Below are positions 1 to 7,153 of a stretch of DNA of 25,729 nucleotides, in pieces. The DNA lies in NCBI GenBank assembly GCA_027028725.1, contig JALVIB010000057.1, forward strand, positions 1-25,729, written 5' to 3'. How positions within the stretch are numbered: the stretch's first letter is position 1; each line of letters begins with the position of its first letter. Both the position numbers and the translations under genes were made by a program. The notes under the pieces are model-generated. The model saw only the letters and a list, made by a program, of their open reading frames with translations, was not told the DNA's origin and ran no database searches. This stretch comes from Candidatus Altimarinota bacterium. Lineage in GTDB: Bacteria > Patescibacteriota > Gracilibacteria > UBA4473.

Positions 1-220
1 ATTTTTCATAATACCAATTTAGAAAATCATAAGCCACCGGAACACAAACAGAGCTACCTTCTCCACCTTCTTCAATTAAAATGGCAAAACTTATTTTTGG
101 TTTTTCATAAGGCGCAAAGCCAACATACCAAGCATGTGGATCTTTTTTACTGGACCATTGAGCGGTTCCGGTTTTTCCGGCATTTTTTACAGGTGCTTTG
201 GAAAGTCTTTTTGCAGTTCC
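1..220 (-). CDS. mrdA: Penicillin-binding protein 2 (transpeptidase), C-terminal fragment, partial
   Basis: This minus-strand frame reads GTAKRLSKAPVKNAGKTGTA and then QWSSKKDPHAWYVGFAPYEK. That contains the KTGT box of class B penicillin-binding proteins in the usual PBP2 setting (GTA..L...PV..AGKTGTAQ, then HAWFVGFAP). PBP2 cross-links peptidoglycan during elongation at the outer face of the membrane. Only the last part of the transpeptidase domain is present; the gene runs off the left edge. Upstream, where several hundred residues should follow, the DNA is an ABC-F gene in another frame: the PBP2 frame meets a TGA near 260 and has no start codon. So the gene is either broken by a rearrangement or is an assembly chimera. 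The identity is secure; the state of the gene is not. Confidence 0.75.
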
Positions 221-1824
221 TTTTTTTCGTTGTAATTCAATTTTTTCGCGGGATTTTCAGAAATTCCCTTTTCAGAGTCCGGACTTGATACATTCACAGT
301 ATCTTTAAGTCCGGACTCAATCTCTGAACTAAACCCTTTTTTCGCGAGAAAATCCTGATAATTTCCGTTCCAAACAAAAACCTCGTCTGCATCGAAAACA
401 ATCAGTTTTTCGGCTACGCGTTGGAGAAAATTTTCGTCATGACTGACGGACAAAACCGCTCCTTCGTATTTATTTATCGCGGAAATTAGCGCTTCCACCG
501 ATTCGTAATCCAGATGATTAGTCGGCTCATCGAGCAGAAGGAAATTTGTTCTTTGTAAAAGCAGTTTTCCTAAATTAACGCGCGCTTTTTCTCCTCCGGA
601 CAGAACACCAATCTTTTTTTTCGCGAGATCTCCAGAAAAAAGCAGATTTCCCGCGATATTTCGGATTTCTTGGTCTGTTTTGGATTTATCAAAATGTAGT
701 TCCTCTAAAATTGTTTTTTGCGGATCTTGGCGATCGATGTTGGATTGCCCGAAATAGCCAATTCTTAAAGCTTTATTCATTTTCAGAACTCCACTTTGAT
801 GTTCCAAAAATCCCGCTGTGCCCCGCAAGGCGGTGGCGAAAATTTTGAGTAAAGTTGATTTTCCTTTCCCGTTTTGCCCGATTACCGCGATTTTTTCGCC
901 CGGAAAAACTTCTAAATTTAGCTTTTTCAAAAGATCTTCGCCCGCTTGGTAGCCAAAAGACAAGTTGCGCGTTTCCAAAACTTTCGCGCCGTTAAAATTC
1001 CATTCGGGAAACTGGAACTTAATCGGCGGAATTTTGGGCAGCGGCTGAATCCGTTCTTTTTTCGCGAGCATTTTTATCCGCGATTGCACCAAACCAGCCG
1101 AGCGCGCCCCCGCCCGAAACTCGCGAATAAATTTTTCCTGTTTTTTTATTTCTTTCAGTTGTTTCAGACGCGTTTTTTCGTGAATGTCTTCCTCAATTGC
1201 AATTTGTTCGTAAATTTTCGCGGGATTTCCGCGAATTTTCTTGATTTTTTGCCGATGAATAATGGCGTTATGCGTCATCGCCCGCGACAAAAAGTTGTGA
1301 TCATGACTGATACAAAGCACTTCGCCCGGCCATTTTTTCAGAAAATTTTCCAGCCAGCGAATCGCCAAAATATCCAGATAATTAGTCGGTTCGTCGAGAA
1401 GCAGTAAATCCGGTTCGGACAGCAAAAGTTGCGCTAATTTGATGCGAATTTGGTAACCTCCGGAAAATTTCGCGGGATTTTCGCTGAAATTTTCGCGGGA
1501 AAACCCCAGTCCAAAAAGGATTTTTTCGGCTTTCCACAGATTATGTTCTTCGCCTACCGGCAAAATTTGTGCCACCTCGTCCAGCACAGAATCCCGCGAA
1601 AATTTGAGGTGTTGCTCCAAACTGCCAATACGGTAGTGTTCGGGATACGTGATTTTGCCGTCATCTGGAACATCTTCGCCGAGAATTAGACGAAACAAAG
1701 TTGATTTTCCGCACCCGTTCCGCCCGATAATTCCCACTCGTTCCTTGCGGTTAAGTTGAAAATTCGCCTCGGATAAAAGCTTGTGCGCTCCGAAAGATTT
1801 CGTGATATTTGTGCAGAAAAGCAT
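187..1824 (-). CDS. ABC-F family ATPase (translation-associated, EttA/Uup/YdiF type), 3' end altered
   Basis: Two ABC ATPase domains lie in one soluble 545-residue chain with no membrane segment, as in ABC-F proteins that act on the ribosome. The first domain has Walker A GRNGCGKS (about 34-41), signature FSGGYQ (about 119) and Walker B LLLLDEPTNYLD. The second has GQNGKGKS (about 314-321), LSGGEKAR (about 407) and LLLDEPTNHLD. The basic linker between them fits the ABC-F P-site tRNA interaction motif. The C-terminal coiled coil begins (KKLNYNEKKELQ) but stops after KDFPKHL, where the sequence becomes the PBP2 fragment, so the natural C-terminus is probably lost. Two repeats lie inside the frame: a long-form motif giving ALRGTAGFLEHQ, and a CCGGAC pair giving SSPDSEKG. 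The ATG sits 7 nt after a -10 box. The subfamily cannot be fixed by eye. Confidence 0.88.
   Translation of the reverse strand: MLFCTNITKSFGAHKLLSEANFQLNRKERVGIIGRNGCGKSTLFRLILGEDVPDDGKITYPEHYRIGSLEQHLKFSRDSVLDEVAQILPVGEEHNLWKAEKILFGLGFSRENFSENPAKFSGGYQIRIKLAQLLLSEPDLLLLDEPTNYLDILAIRWLENFLKKWPGEVLCISHDHNFLSRAMTHNAIIHRQKIKKIRGNPAKIYEQIAIEEDIHEKTRLKQLKEIKKQEKFIREFRAGARSAGLVQSRIKMLAKKERIQPLPKIPPIKFQFPEWNFNGAKVLETRNLSFGYQAGEDLLKKLNLEVFPGEKIAVIGQNGKGKSTLLKIFATALRGTAGFLEHQSGVLKMNKALRIGYFGQSNIDRQDPQKTILEELHFDKSKTDQEIRNIAGNLLFSGDLAKKKIGVLSGGEKARVNLGKLLLQRTNFLLLDEPTNHLDYESVEALISAINKYEGAVLSVSHDENFLQRVAEKLIVFDADEVFVWNGNYQDFLAKKGFSSEIESGLKDTVNVSSPDSEKGISENPAKKLNYNEKKELQKDFPKHL
275..318. repeat. Paired AGTCCGGACT palindrome inside the ABC-F gene
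   Basis: GAGTCCGGACTT (275-286) and AAGTCCGGACTC (307-318) enclose GATAC...GTATC, so the unit can fold into one long stem. It is a diverged relative of the three elements at 11456, 19250 and 20836, but this copy is translated near the 3' end of the ABC-F frame. Confidence 0.7.
805..847. repeat. Long form of the CGCGGGA motif (21-bp internal insertion), copy 1
   Basis: Read on the minus strand, TTTTCGC and GGGATTTTT are separated by 21 bases containing CCGCCTTGCGGGGCACAGC. The same 21-base insertion recurs at 16301 and 19691. Here it encodes the ALRGTAGF insertion just after the second Walker A region of the ABC-F protein. Confidence 0.8.
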
Positions 1825-1831
1825 CGCGGAA

Positions 1832-1859
1832 AGTTTAGGGATTTGGGGAAAGGTGACAA
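1832..1859 (-). promoter_or_regulatory. Promoter of the ABC-F gene, predicted leaderless
   Basis: TTGTCA (-35), a 16-bp spacer and TAAACT (-10) are followed by only 7 bases (TTCCGCG) before the ATG at 1824. Transcription should therefore start at or next to the start codon. Confidence 0.6.
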
Positions 1860-1872
1860 GATGACGAGGGAA

Positions 1873-1900
1873 TTAATAGTTAAAAGTTAATAGTTAATAA
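1873..1900. repeat. AT-rich tandem-like repeat (TTAAAAGTTAATAGTTAA)
   Basis: Short degenerate units of GTTAAAAGTTAATAG lie between the divergent ABC-F and rpoB genes. A second copy occurs at 14628-14660. No coding potential is seen. Confidence 0.5.
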
Positions 1901-1976
1901 TTTTTTCTTTACTTTGTAGAGGCGATCCCTTGTGGTCTCCCAATCTGTTTACAAAATTTCGCGGGATTTTTATCGT

Positions 1977-2002
1977 CCCCCTTCCAAGGGGGATTGAGGG
2001 GG
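1977..2002. repeat. CCCCC/GGGGG interspersed palindrome, copy 1
   Basis: CCCCCTTCCAAGGGGG is followed by ATTGAGGGGG. This family (CCCCCTTGTCAGGGGG with a third G or C run) recurs at 9384, 9457, 9740, 9929, 10041, 14859, 14918, 18001 and 20769. Confidence 0.75.
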
Positions 2003-2012
2003 TTAATTTAAA

Positions 2013-2056
2013 ATAAAACAGATTGCCGCGTCGCTCGTTCCTCGCTCCTCGCAATG
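2013..2056. repeat. Interspersed repeat GATTGCCGCG...CTCCTCGCAATGACG
   Basis: CAGATTGCCGCGTCGCTCG, then TTCCTCGCTCCTCGCAATGACGA split over the unit, resembles an intergenic repeat type I know from other bacterial genomes. It occurs once in this window, upstream of rpoB. Identification as a repeat rests on recall, not on a second copy here. Confidence 0.45.
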
Positions 2057-2092
2057 ACGAAGTGAAAAATAATTATTTTTTCGCGGAAAAAT

Positions 2093-2120
2093 TTGACTCA
2101 AAGGGCTTTTTTGCTATATT
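2093..2120 (+). promoter_or_regulatory. rpoB promoter
   Basis: TTGACT (2093-2098), 16 bp, TATATT (2115-2120). The near-palindromic motif TCGCGGGA begins one base after the -10 box, over the expected transcription start. The rplJ genes lie 13 kb away, so rpoB has its own promoter. Confidence 0.75.
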
Positions 2121-2126
2121 TCGCGG

Positions 2127-2230
2127 GAATTTGAGATGCCTGTAATCTCAATTTGACAAAAAATTCGGGAAAGAGACTGCTTAAGACGCAGTGATTTCGG
2201 GTTCTTGTCCATTTTTTAACCCTTTAAAAC
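2127..2230 (+). other. rpoB mRNA leader with stem-loops
   Basis: About 100 nt separate the predicted start from the ATG. They contain TTGAGAT...ATCTCAA (2131-2151, 7-bp stem) and a smaller CTGC...GCAG stem near 2178. No Shine-Dalgarno sequence precedes the ATG (AACCCTTTAAAAC-ATG). The rplL gene has a similar AACCCTTAAAAA before its ATG. Confidence 0.45.
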
Positions 2231-5200
2231 ATGGCAAAGAAAACCTTTAACTTTCCAGCGAAATTGAAACCAACAATGGAAAAAGCTGGAAGATATTTTT
2301 TCAGTGAGGTCGGAAAATCGTTTCCGTTCCCCGATCTAACCGAAGTCCAAACCAAATCATACAAATGGTTTTTGGACAAAGGTTTGAAAGAATTAATTGA
2401 TGAAATTAATCCGATTGTGGACGCTACCGGAAAGAAATTAAAACTGGAAATCCTCTCTTATGAAGTGGAAGATCCGAAAAATGATTTGGAAACTTGTGTT
2501 AGAAAAGGTCTTTCATATGAGGCAATTATTCGCGCACATGTGGCTTTGACGAATTTAGAATCTGGCGAAATTAAAGAGCAAGATGTTTATTTTGGACAAA
2601 TTCCTGTCATCACTGATGAAGGGACTTTTGTGGTAAACGGAATTGAACGAATTATCGTTTCACAGATTGTTCGAAGTCCGGGAATTTTCTTTTTGGATAA
2701 CAAAAAAGTTCCGGGGACATACCAAGCCAAAATGATTCCTAAACGGGGAGCTTGGCTAGAATTAGAAACTGACAAAAAAGGGTTAATTTGGGTAAAAGTA
2801 GACCGAAAACGAAAAATTCCGGTGACTATGTTCTTGCGAGCGTTTGGTTATGAAACTGATGAAAAAATTCTCGCGATTTTTAAAGATGTAACAAAAGGTC
2901 TTGAAGAAAATCCTATTACAAAAACTTTAACAAAAGATGATTCAACAACTGACAAAGAAGCTTGGCAAGGTGTTTATCGCCGAATCCGTCCGGGAGATTT
3001 AGCAACACCGGAAAATGCCAAATCTTTTTTGGAAGACACTTTCTTTAATTTCCGAAAATACGATTTAGGACCAATTGCTAGACACAAAATCAATCAAAGA
3101 TTTGGCTTGAAAGCAAAAAATAATCCTGAAGGACGAGTTTTCCGAATTGAAGATTTCATCGAAATGGTCAAAGAATTAATCCGCAATAATGTTGGAAAAG
3201 GATCTGGTGAAGATGATATTGATCATCTAGCAAACCGCCGAATCCGAGCTGTTGGAGAATTAATTCAAAACAAATTTCGCGTGGGATTATTGCGAACGGA
3301 ACGAATTGTTCGTGACCGAATGTCTATCGTTGACTTAGAAAATGTAACACCAACACAGATTGTTAATTGTCGACCAATTACGGCGGCGATGCACGAATTT
3401 TTCGCGAGTTCTCAGTTGTCGCAATTCATGGATCAGACAAATCCATTAGCGGCGCTAGAACACAAACGCCGAATTTCTGCTATGGGGCCGGGAGGACTTT
3501 CTCGTGAACGCGCCGGATTCGATGTACGTGATGTGCATCCATCTCATTATGGGCGAATTTGTCCAGTGACAACTCCCGAAGGACCGAACATTGGACTTGT
3601 TTTGCACTTGGCTTCTTATGCCAAAGTTAATGATTTTGGATTTATTGAAACACCTTACCGAACAGTTAAACACTCGGTTAAAAATGATGGGAAATCAGCA
3701 GTTGGACGGACCGCTTCCCGCGAAATTTTGAACGGGAAAAAGGTTGTAGTAAAAGAAGGAGAAGAAATTTCCGCGAAAAAAGCGGAAGAATTGAAAAAAA
3801 TTAAAGATTTGAAAGAAGTTCCGGTACGCGCTTATATTACTGATGAAGTTGCTTATTATTCTGCAGAAGAAGAAAAAAATATGTGTGTTGCACAAGCGAA
3901 TACCAAAATTAAGGAGAATGGGGAGTTCGTTAATAAAAATATTTCCGCGAGAAATCATTTCGAACCGGGAACTTATTCGGAAGAAATTGTCACTCACATG
4001 GATATTTCTCCGCAACAAATTGTTTCTATTTCTACTTCGTTGATTGCTTTCCTAGAACACGACGATAACACTCGTGCTTTGATGGGATCAAACATGCAAC
4101 GACAGGCTGTTCCACTAGTTAGACCAGCTTCCGCTATTGTGGGAACAGGGACCGAAGATATTGCTTCAGCTGATCAATGTGTTCATGCTCCCGAAGACGG
4201 AACTGTGAAATCAGTAGACGCGAAAAAATTAGTATTTGTTGGAAAATCAGGAAAAAAATATGAATTTAAGTTAAAAAACTTCTTACGAACAAATCAAAGT
4301 ACTTGTATTAATCAACGCCCAATTGTTGATACCGGAGATAAGATTAAAAAAGGTGCGCCACTAATTGATGGAACTTCAGTTGAAAACGGAGAAGTAGCTC
4401 TTGGGCAAAACTTATTCGTTGCTTATATGCCTTGGGATGGGTTTAACTACGAGGATGCGATTATTATTTCTGACCGAGTTGTAAAAACCGGAATCTTTAA
4501 TTCTATTCACATTAATAGTTACGAAATGGATGTCCGCGACACTAAACTTGGTCCGGAAGAATTAACGGCAGATATTCCAAATATTTCGGCAGCTCGTTTG
4601 AAGAATCTAGACGAAAACGGAATTGTTCGAATCGGAGCAACAGTACTTGCCGGGGATATTCTCGCGGGAAAAGTTACCGTTAAAGGGGAAACTGAATTGT
4701 CTGCAGAAGATCGCTTATTGCGTGCGATTTTTGGAGAAAAAGCACAAGATGTTAAGGATTCTTCTCTCCGCTTGCCACGAGGTTCCGGTGGGAAAGTTAT
4801 TCGCGTTGATTTATTGGAAAAATCGGAAGGAGATGAACTACCAAACGGAGTTTTGAAACGAGTTAAGGTGCAAGTTGCACAGCTTCGTCACCTAGAAGCT
4901 GGAGACAAAATGGCGGGACGACACGGTAACAAGGGTGTTATTTCGCGGGTTGTTCCCGAAGAAGATATGCCATACACCGCAGACGGACGACCGGTTGATA
5001 TTATTTTGAATCCACTGGGAGTGTCTTCTCGTATGAACATTGGACAGATTTTGGAAACTCACTTGGGATTAGCCGCGGAAAAAATGGGAATTAAAGTAGC
5101 GACACCAATTTTGAACGGAATTTCTAACGAAAAAATTCAAGACTTTTTACGCGAAAACGGGTTCCCGGAAGACGGAAAAATCCAACTTTATGACGGACGA

Positions 5201-5776
5201 ACCGGTGAACCGTTTGATCACAAAACCGTTGTGGGAGTGACTTACATGTTGAAACTTATCCACATGGTAGAAGACAAAATCCACGCACGATCTGTTGGAC
5301 CATACTCACTTGTGACACAACAACCATTCGGAGGTAAAGCACAAAACGGAGGACAGCGTTTCGGAGAAATGGAGGTTTGGGCGCTGGAAGCTCACGGAGC
5401 GGCTTATACTTTGCAAGAAATGCTGACAATTAAGTCAGATGATGTTAAAGGTCGTTCGAAAGCCTATGAAGCGATTGTTAAAAATTTACCAATTCAAGAT
5501 GTTTCTCTACCAGAATCATTTAATGTGTTGGTCAAAGAACTTCAATCTCTTGGTTTGAAAGTCACTTTGCACACGGAGGACGATGAAATAATTGAAAATC
5601 CACTAGACGCTGAGGCGGAAGAAGAAGCCTTGAAAGAAGACACTAGTGCTGAAGTTTTAGCTGAATCAAGTGATGTCAAAATGGTTGCCGAAGAAAAACC
5701 TTCAGAAACTCATGTTGATGAAACATCCGAAGCAGTAACAGAAGAAACAGCAGTTGAAGAAAGTAGTGAAGAATAA
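2231..5776 (+). CDS. rpoB: DNA-directed RNA polymerase subunit beta
   Basis: The beta subunit forms the catalytic core of RNA polymerase with beta-prime. All conserved blocks are present: the N-terminal SQIVRSPGIFF, the rifampicin pocket FASSQLSQFMDQTNPLAALE and HKRRISA (residues 391 on, with the Q, D, H and S positions of the sensitive form), TTPEGPNIGL, GDKMAGRHGNKG (about 891), and QPFGGKAQNGGQRFGEMEVW (about 1031). It is 1181 residues long, including an acidic tail of about 65 residues (EDDEIIENP to EESSEE) that most bacterial RpoB lack. rpoC, normally adjacent, is missing downstream. The dispersed motif is rare here, with two exact copies in 3.5 kb. The start is the ATG giving MAKKTFNF; upstream it has a promoter but no clear ribosome binding site. 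Confidence 0.98.
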   Translation: MAKKTFNFPAKLKPTMEKAGRYFFSEVGKSFPFPDLTEVQTKSYKWFLDKGLKELIDEINPIVDATGKKLKLEILSYEVEDPKNDLETCVRKGLSYEAIIRAHVALTNLESGEIKEQDVYFGQIPVITDEGTFVVNGIERIIVSQIVRSPGIFFLDNKKVPGTYQAKMIPKRGAWLELETDKKGLIWVKVDRKRKIPVTMFLRAFGYETDEKILAIFKDVTKGLEENPITKTLTKDDSTTDKEAWQGVYRRIRPGDLATPENAKSFLEDTFFNFRKYDLGPIARHKINQRFGLKAKNNPEGRVFRIEDFIEMVKELIRNNVGKGSGEDDIDHLANRRIRAVGELIQNKFRVGLLRTERIVRDRMSIVDLENVTPTQIVNCRPITAAMHEFFASSQLSQFMDQTNPLAALEHKRRISAMGPGGLSRERAGFDVRDVHPSHYGRICPVTTPEGPNIGLVLHLASYAKVNDFGFIETPYRTVKHSVKNDGKSAVGRTASREILNGKKVVVKEGEEISAKKAEELKKIKDLKEVPVRAYITDEVAYYSAEEEKNMCVAQANTKIKENGEFVNKNISARNHFEPGTYSEEIVTHMDISPQQIVSISTSLIAFLEHDDNTRALMGSNMQRQAVPLVRPASAIVGTGTEDIASADQCVHAPEDGTVKSVDAKKLVFVGKSGKKYEFKLKNFLRTNQSTCINQRPIVDTGDKIKKGAPLIDGTSVENGEVALGQNLFVAYMPWDGFNYEDAIIISDRVVKTGIFNSIHINSYEMDVRDTKLGPEELTADIPNISAARLKNLDENGIVRIGATVLAGDILAGKVTVKGETELSAEDRLLRAIFGEKAQDVKDSSLRLPRGSGGKVIRVDLLEKSEGDELPNGVLKRVKVQVAQLRHLEAGDKMAGRHGNKGVISRVVPEEDMPYTADGRPVDIILNPLGVSSRMNIGQILETHLGLAAEKMGIKVATPILNGISNEKIQDFLRENGFPEDGKIQLYDGRTGEPFDHKTVVGVTYMLKLIHMVEDKIHARSVGPYSLVTQQPFGGKAQNGGQRFGEMEVWALEAHGAAYTLQEMLTIKSDDVKGRSKAYEAIVKNLPIQDVSLPESFNVLVKELQSLGLKVTLHTEDDEIIENPLDAEAEEEALKEDTSAEVLAESSDVKMVAEEKPSETHVDETSEAVTEETAVEESSEE

Positions 5777-5795
5777 AATCCCGCGAAATTTTAAA
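5774..5795 (+). terminator. Stop-overlapping motif after rpoB (possible terminator)
   Basis: The rpoB stop TAA runs straight into the motif: TAAAATCCCGCGAAATTTT. Its A and T tracts could pair weakly. The same arrangement is seen at the stops of gyrB, the VirD4-like gene and the 105-residue membrane protein gene. A role in termination is inferred only. Confidence 0.35.
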
Positions 5796-5812
5796 AAATA
5801 TTCCTTACAACT

Positions 5813-5833
5813 CCCTCTCCTTCTAGGAGAGGG
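5813..5833. repeat. CCCTCTCC-TTCTA-GGAGAGGG hairpin repeat
   Basis: A perfect 8-bp stem with a 5-base loop, followed by TTGGGGTGAGG. It lies between rpoB and tRNA-Gly and lacks a strong T run, so it looks more like an interspersed repeat than a classical terminator. Confidence 0.55.
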
Positions 5834-5864
5834 TTGGGGTGAGGTAAAAATCCCGCGAATTTTA

Positions 5865-5892
5865 TTGAAAAAAACTCTAAAATAAGTAAAAT
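5865..5892 (+). promoter_or_regulatory. tRNA-Gly promoter
   Basis: TTGAAA, 16 bp, TAAAAT, ending 13 bases before the first base of the tRNA. Confidence 0.65.
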
Positions 5893-5905
5893 CTTCGACA
5901 CAAAA

Positions 5906-5980
5906 GCGCGCATCGTATAGTGGCTATTACACGGCCTTGCCAAGGCTGAAACACGGGTTCGATTCCCGTTGCGCGCTCCA
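5906..5980 (+). tRNA. tRNA-Gly (anticodon GCC)
   Basis: Acceptor arms GCGCGCA and TGCGCGC pair fully. The anticodon stem-loop is CGGCC-TTGCCAA-GGCTG, giving anticodon GCC. The T arm is ACGGG-TTCGATT-CCCGT, the discriminator is U73 as usual for bacterial tRNA-Gly, and CCA is encoded. The D loop holds the usual GG. It looks like a normal elongator tRNA and has its own promoter. The next gene is a FemX-type enzyme; that family takes its amino acid from aminoacyl-tRNA, often glycyl-tRNA. Confidence 0.95.
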
Positions 5981-6064
5981 TCCTATGCTAAAGCTACAGA
6001 TGACACAGCCAGTAAAAATACTTGCGGAAAAAAATCCCGCGAAATTTTCTTATTTCATAAAAAC

Positions 6065-6092
6065 AGGACAAAAATCAAAAACTCGCTAAAAT
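6065..6092 (+). promoter_or_regulatory. Promoter of the FemX-like gene, predicted leaderless
   Basis: TAAAAT (6087-6092) lies 7 bases before the ATG at 6100, with a weak AGGACA 16 bp upstream. The short gap implies an mRNA starting at the ATG. Confidence 0.5.
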
Positions 6093-6099
6093 ACTTTTG

Positions 6100-7104
6100 A
6101 TGAACTTCAAACTAACTGAAATAAATCCCGCGAAATTACAGGAATTTTATGATAATTTTGATGGTGAAAAAACTTTCCTGCAAACGGAAAAGTTTGGGAA
6201 ATTCCGCGAAAAATTAGGCGAAAAAAATATCATTTTAGGAATTTTCACTGATGAGAAACTTGTTGGCGTAGCGCAAGTGCAGAAAATAACGGCGCGTCGT
6301 GGAACTTTTCTCCATGTCGCGCACGGACCGCTAATTTTCGCGGGATTTTTGGGCGAAGCACTCCCCTTCTTTTTGCAAGAAATAAAGAAAATCGGGCGGA
6401 AAGAACAATGTGATTTTGTCCGAGTTTCTCCCCTGCTGGCGAAAGAAACCAAGTCGGCATTTTCCCGCGAAAAATTTCGCGATGCGCCAATTCATATCAA
6501 TCCAGATCGGACTTGGGTTTTGGATTTGAGGCAGACGGAAGACGAAATTTTGAAAAATATGAAAAAATCGAATCGTTATGAAATAAACAGAATTGAGCGA
6601 AGTGGAATTGAAGTTGTGCAGGGAAATTCCCGCGAAAATTTAGATATTTTTTGGAATTTACATTTGGAAACGGTTAAAAGACAAGGATTTACGCCTTTTT
6701 CGCGGAAAACGACTGAAATTGAAATGGAGGTTTTTGGTGACGATTGTCAGATTTTTTCAGCGAAAATCGGGGACAAGTTTTATTCCAGTTCCGTGATTTT
6801 GTTTGATAATTTCGCGGGATATTACCACCAAGGATCATCGATTTATTCGAAGTTTCCGGTGGCGCACGCCACACTTTGGGCGGGCATTTTGGAGGCGAAA
6901 AAACGCGGGTGTCAGGAATTTAATTTTTGGGGCGTTTCTCCTGAAGATAATCCTCATCATCCGTGGACGGGATTATCGCGATTTAAACGAAAATTTGGTG
7001 GCGAAGAACGCAAATATCTCTGCGCGCAGGATTATCCATTAACGATAAAATACTGGCTCAACTGGGCGGTGGAGACTTGGCGCAGAAAAAAGAAAGGGTA
7101 TTAA
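6100..7104 (+). CDS. FemAB/FemX-family aminoacyltransferase (peptidoglycan interpeptide bridge)
   Basis: FemX, FemA, FemB and MurM enzymes move an amino acid from aminoacyl-tRNA to the stem peptide of lipid II at the inner membrane face. This 334-residue protein has the expected two GNAT-like halves: an N-terminal lobe with FLQTEKFGKFREK, and a C-terminal lobe with MKKSNRYEINRIERSGIEV (near 155), then SSVILFDNFAGYYHQGSS and ATLWAGILEAKKRGCQEFNF, both typical of the family. It ends in a basic tail. A TTG directly precedes the ATG in the same frame; the ATG at 6100 is chosen because it gives MNFKLTE and fits the leaderless promoter. Five dispersed motifs fall in the gene, giving INPAK, IFAGF and NFAGY. 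The donor amino acid is not known; the tRNA-Gly next door suggests but does not prove glycine. Confidence 0.85.
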   Translation: MNFKLTEINPAKLQEFYDNFDGEKTFLQTEKFGKFREKLGEKNIILGIFTDEKLVGVAQVQKITARRGTFLHVAHGPLIFAGFLGEALPFFLQEIKKIGRKEQCDFVRVSPLLAKETKSAFSREKFRDAPIHINPDRTWVLDLRQTEDEILKNMKKSNRYEINRIERSGIEVVQGNSRENLDIFWNLHLETVKRQGFTPFSRKTTEIEMEVFGDDCQIFSAKIGDKFYSSSVILFDNFAGYYHQGSSIYSKFPVAHATLWAGILEAKKRGCQEFNFWGVSPEDNPHHPWTGLSRFKRKFGGEERKYLCAQDYPLTIKYWLNWAVETWRRKKKGY

Positions 7105-7131
7105 AATAATCCACAAGTTTGCGAAATAATA

Positions 7132-7153
7132 GAAAAATTTCGCGGGATTTTTA
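7132..7153. terminator. Motif between the convergent FemX-like gene and gyrB
   Basis: GAAAAATTTCGCGGGATTTTT lies in a 46-bp gap between two genes that read toward each other, and on the minus strand it joins the gyrB stop (TAAAAATCCCGCG). There is no other hairpin in the gap, so the motif is the only termination candidate for both genes. Inferred. Confidence 0.35.

Noticed and set aside
3455..4018. Minus-strand frames opposite rpoB
   Set aside because: Shadow frames; composition is low-complexity Phe/Ser/Arg as expected of antisense to rpoB.
5906..5980. Dedicated cell-wall tRNA-Gly for the FemX-like enzyme
   Set aside because: The D loop GG and the TTCGATT T loop are normal, so it should serve translation; only its location is suggestive.
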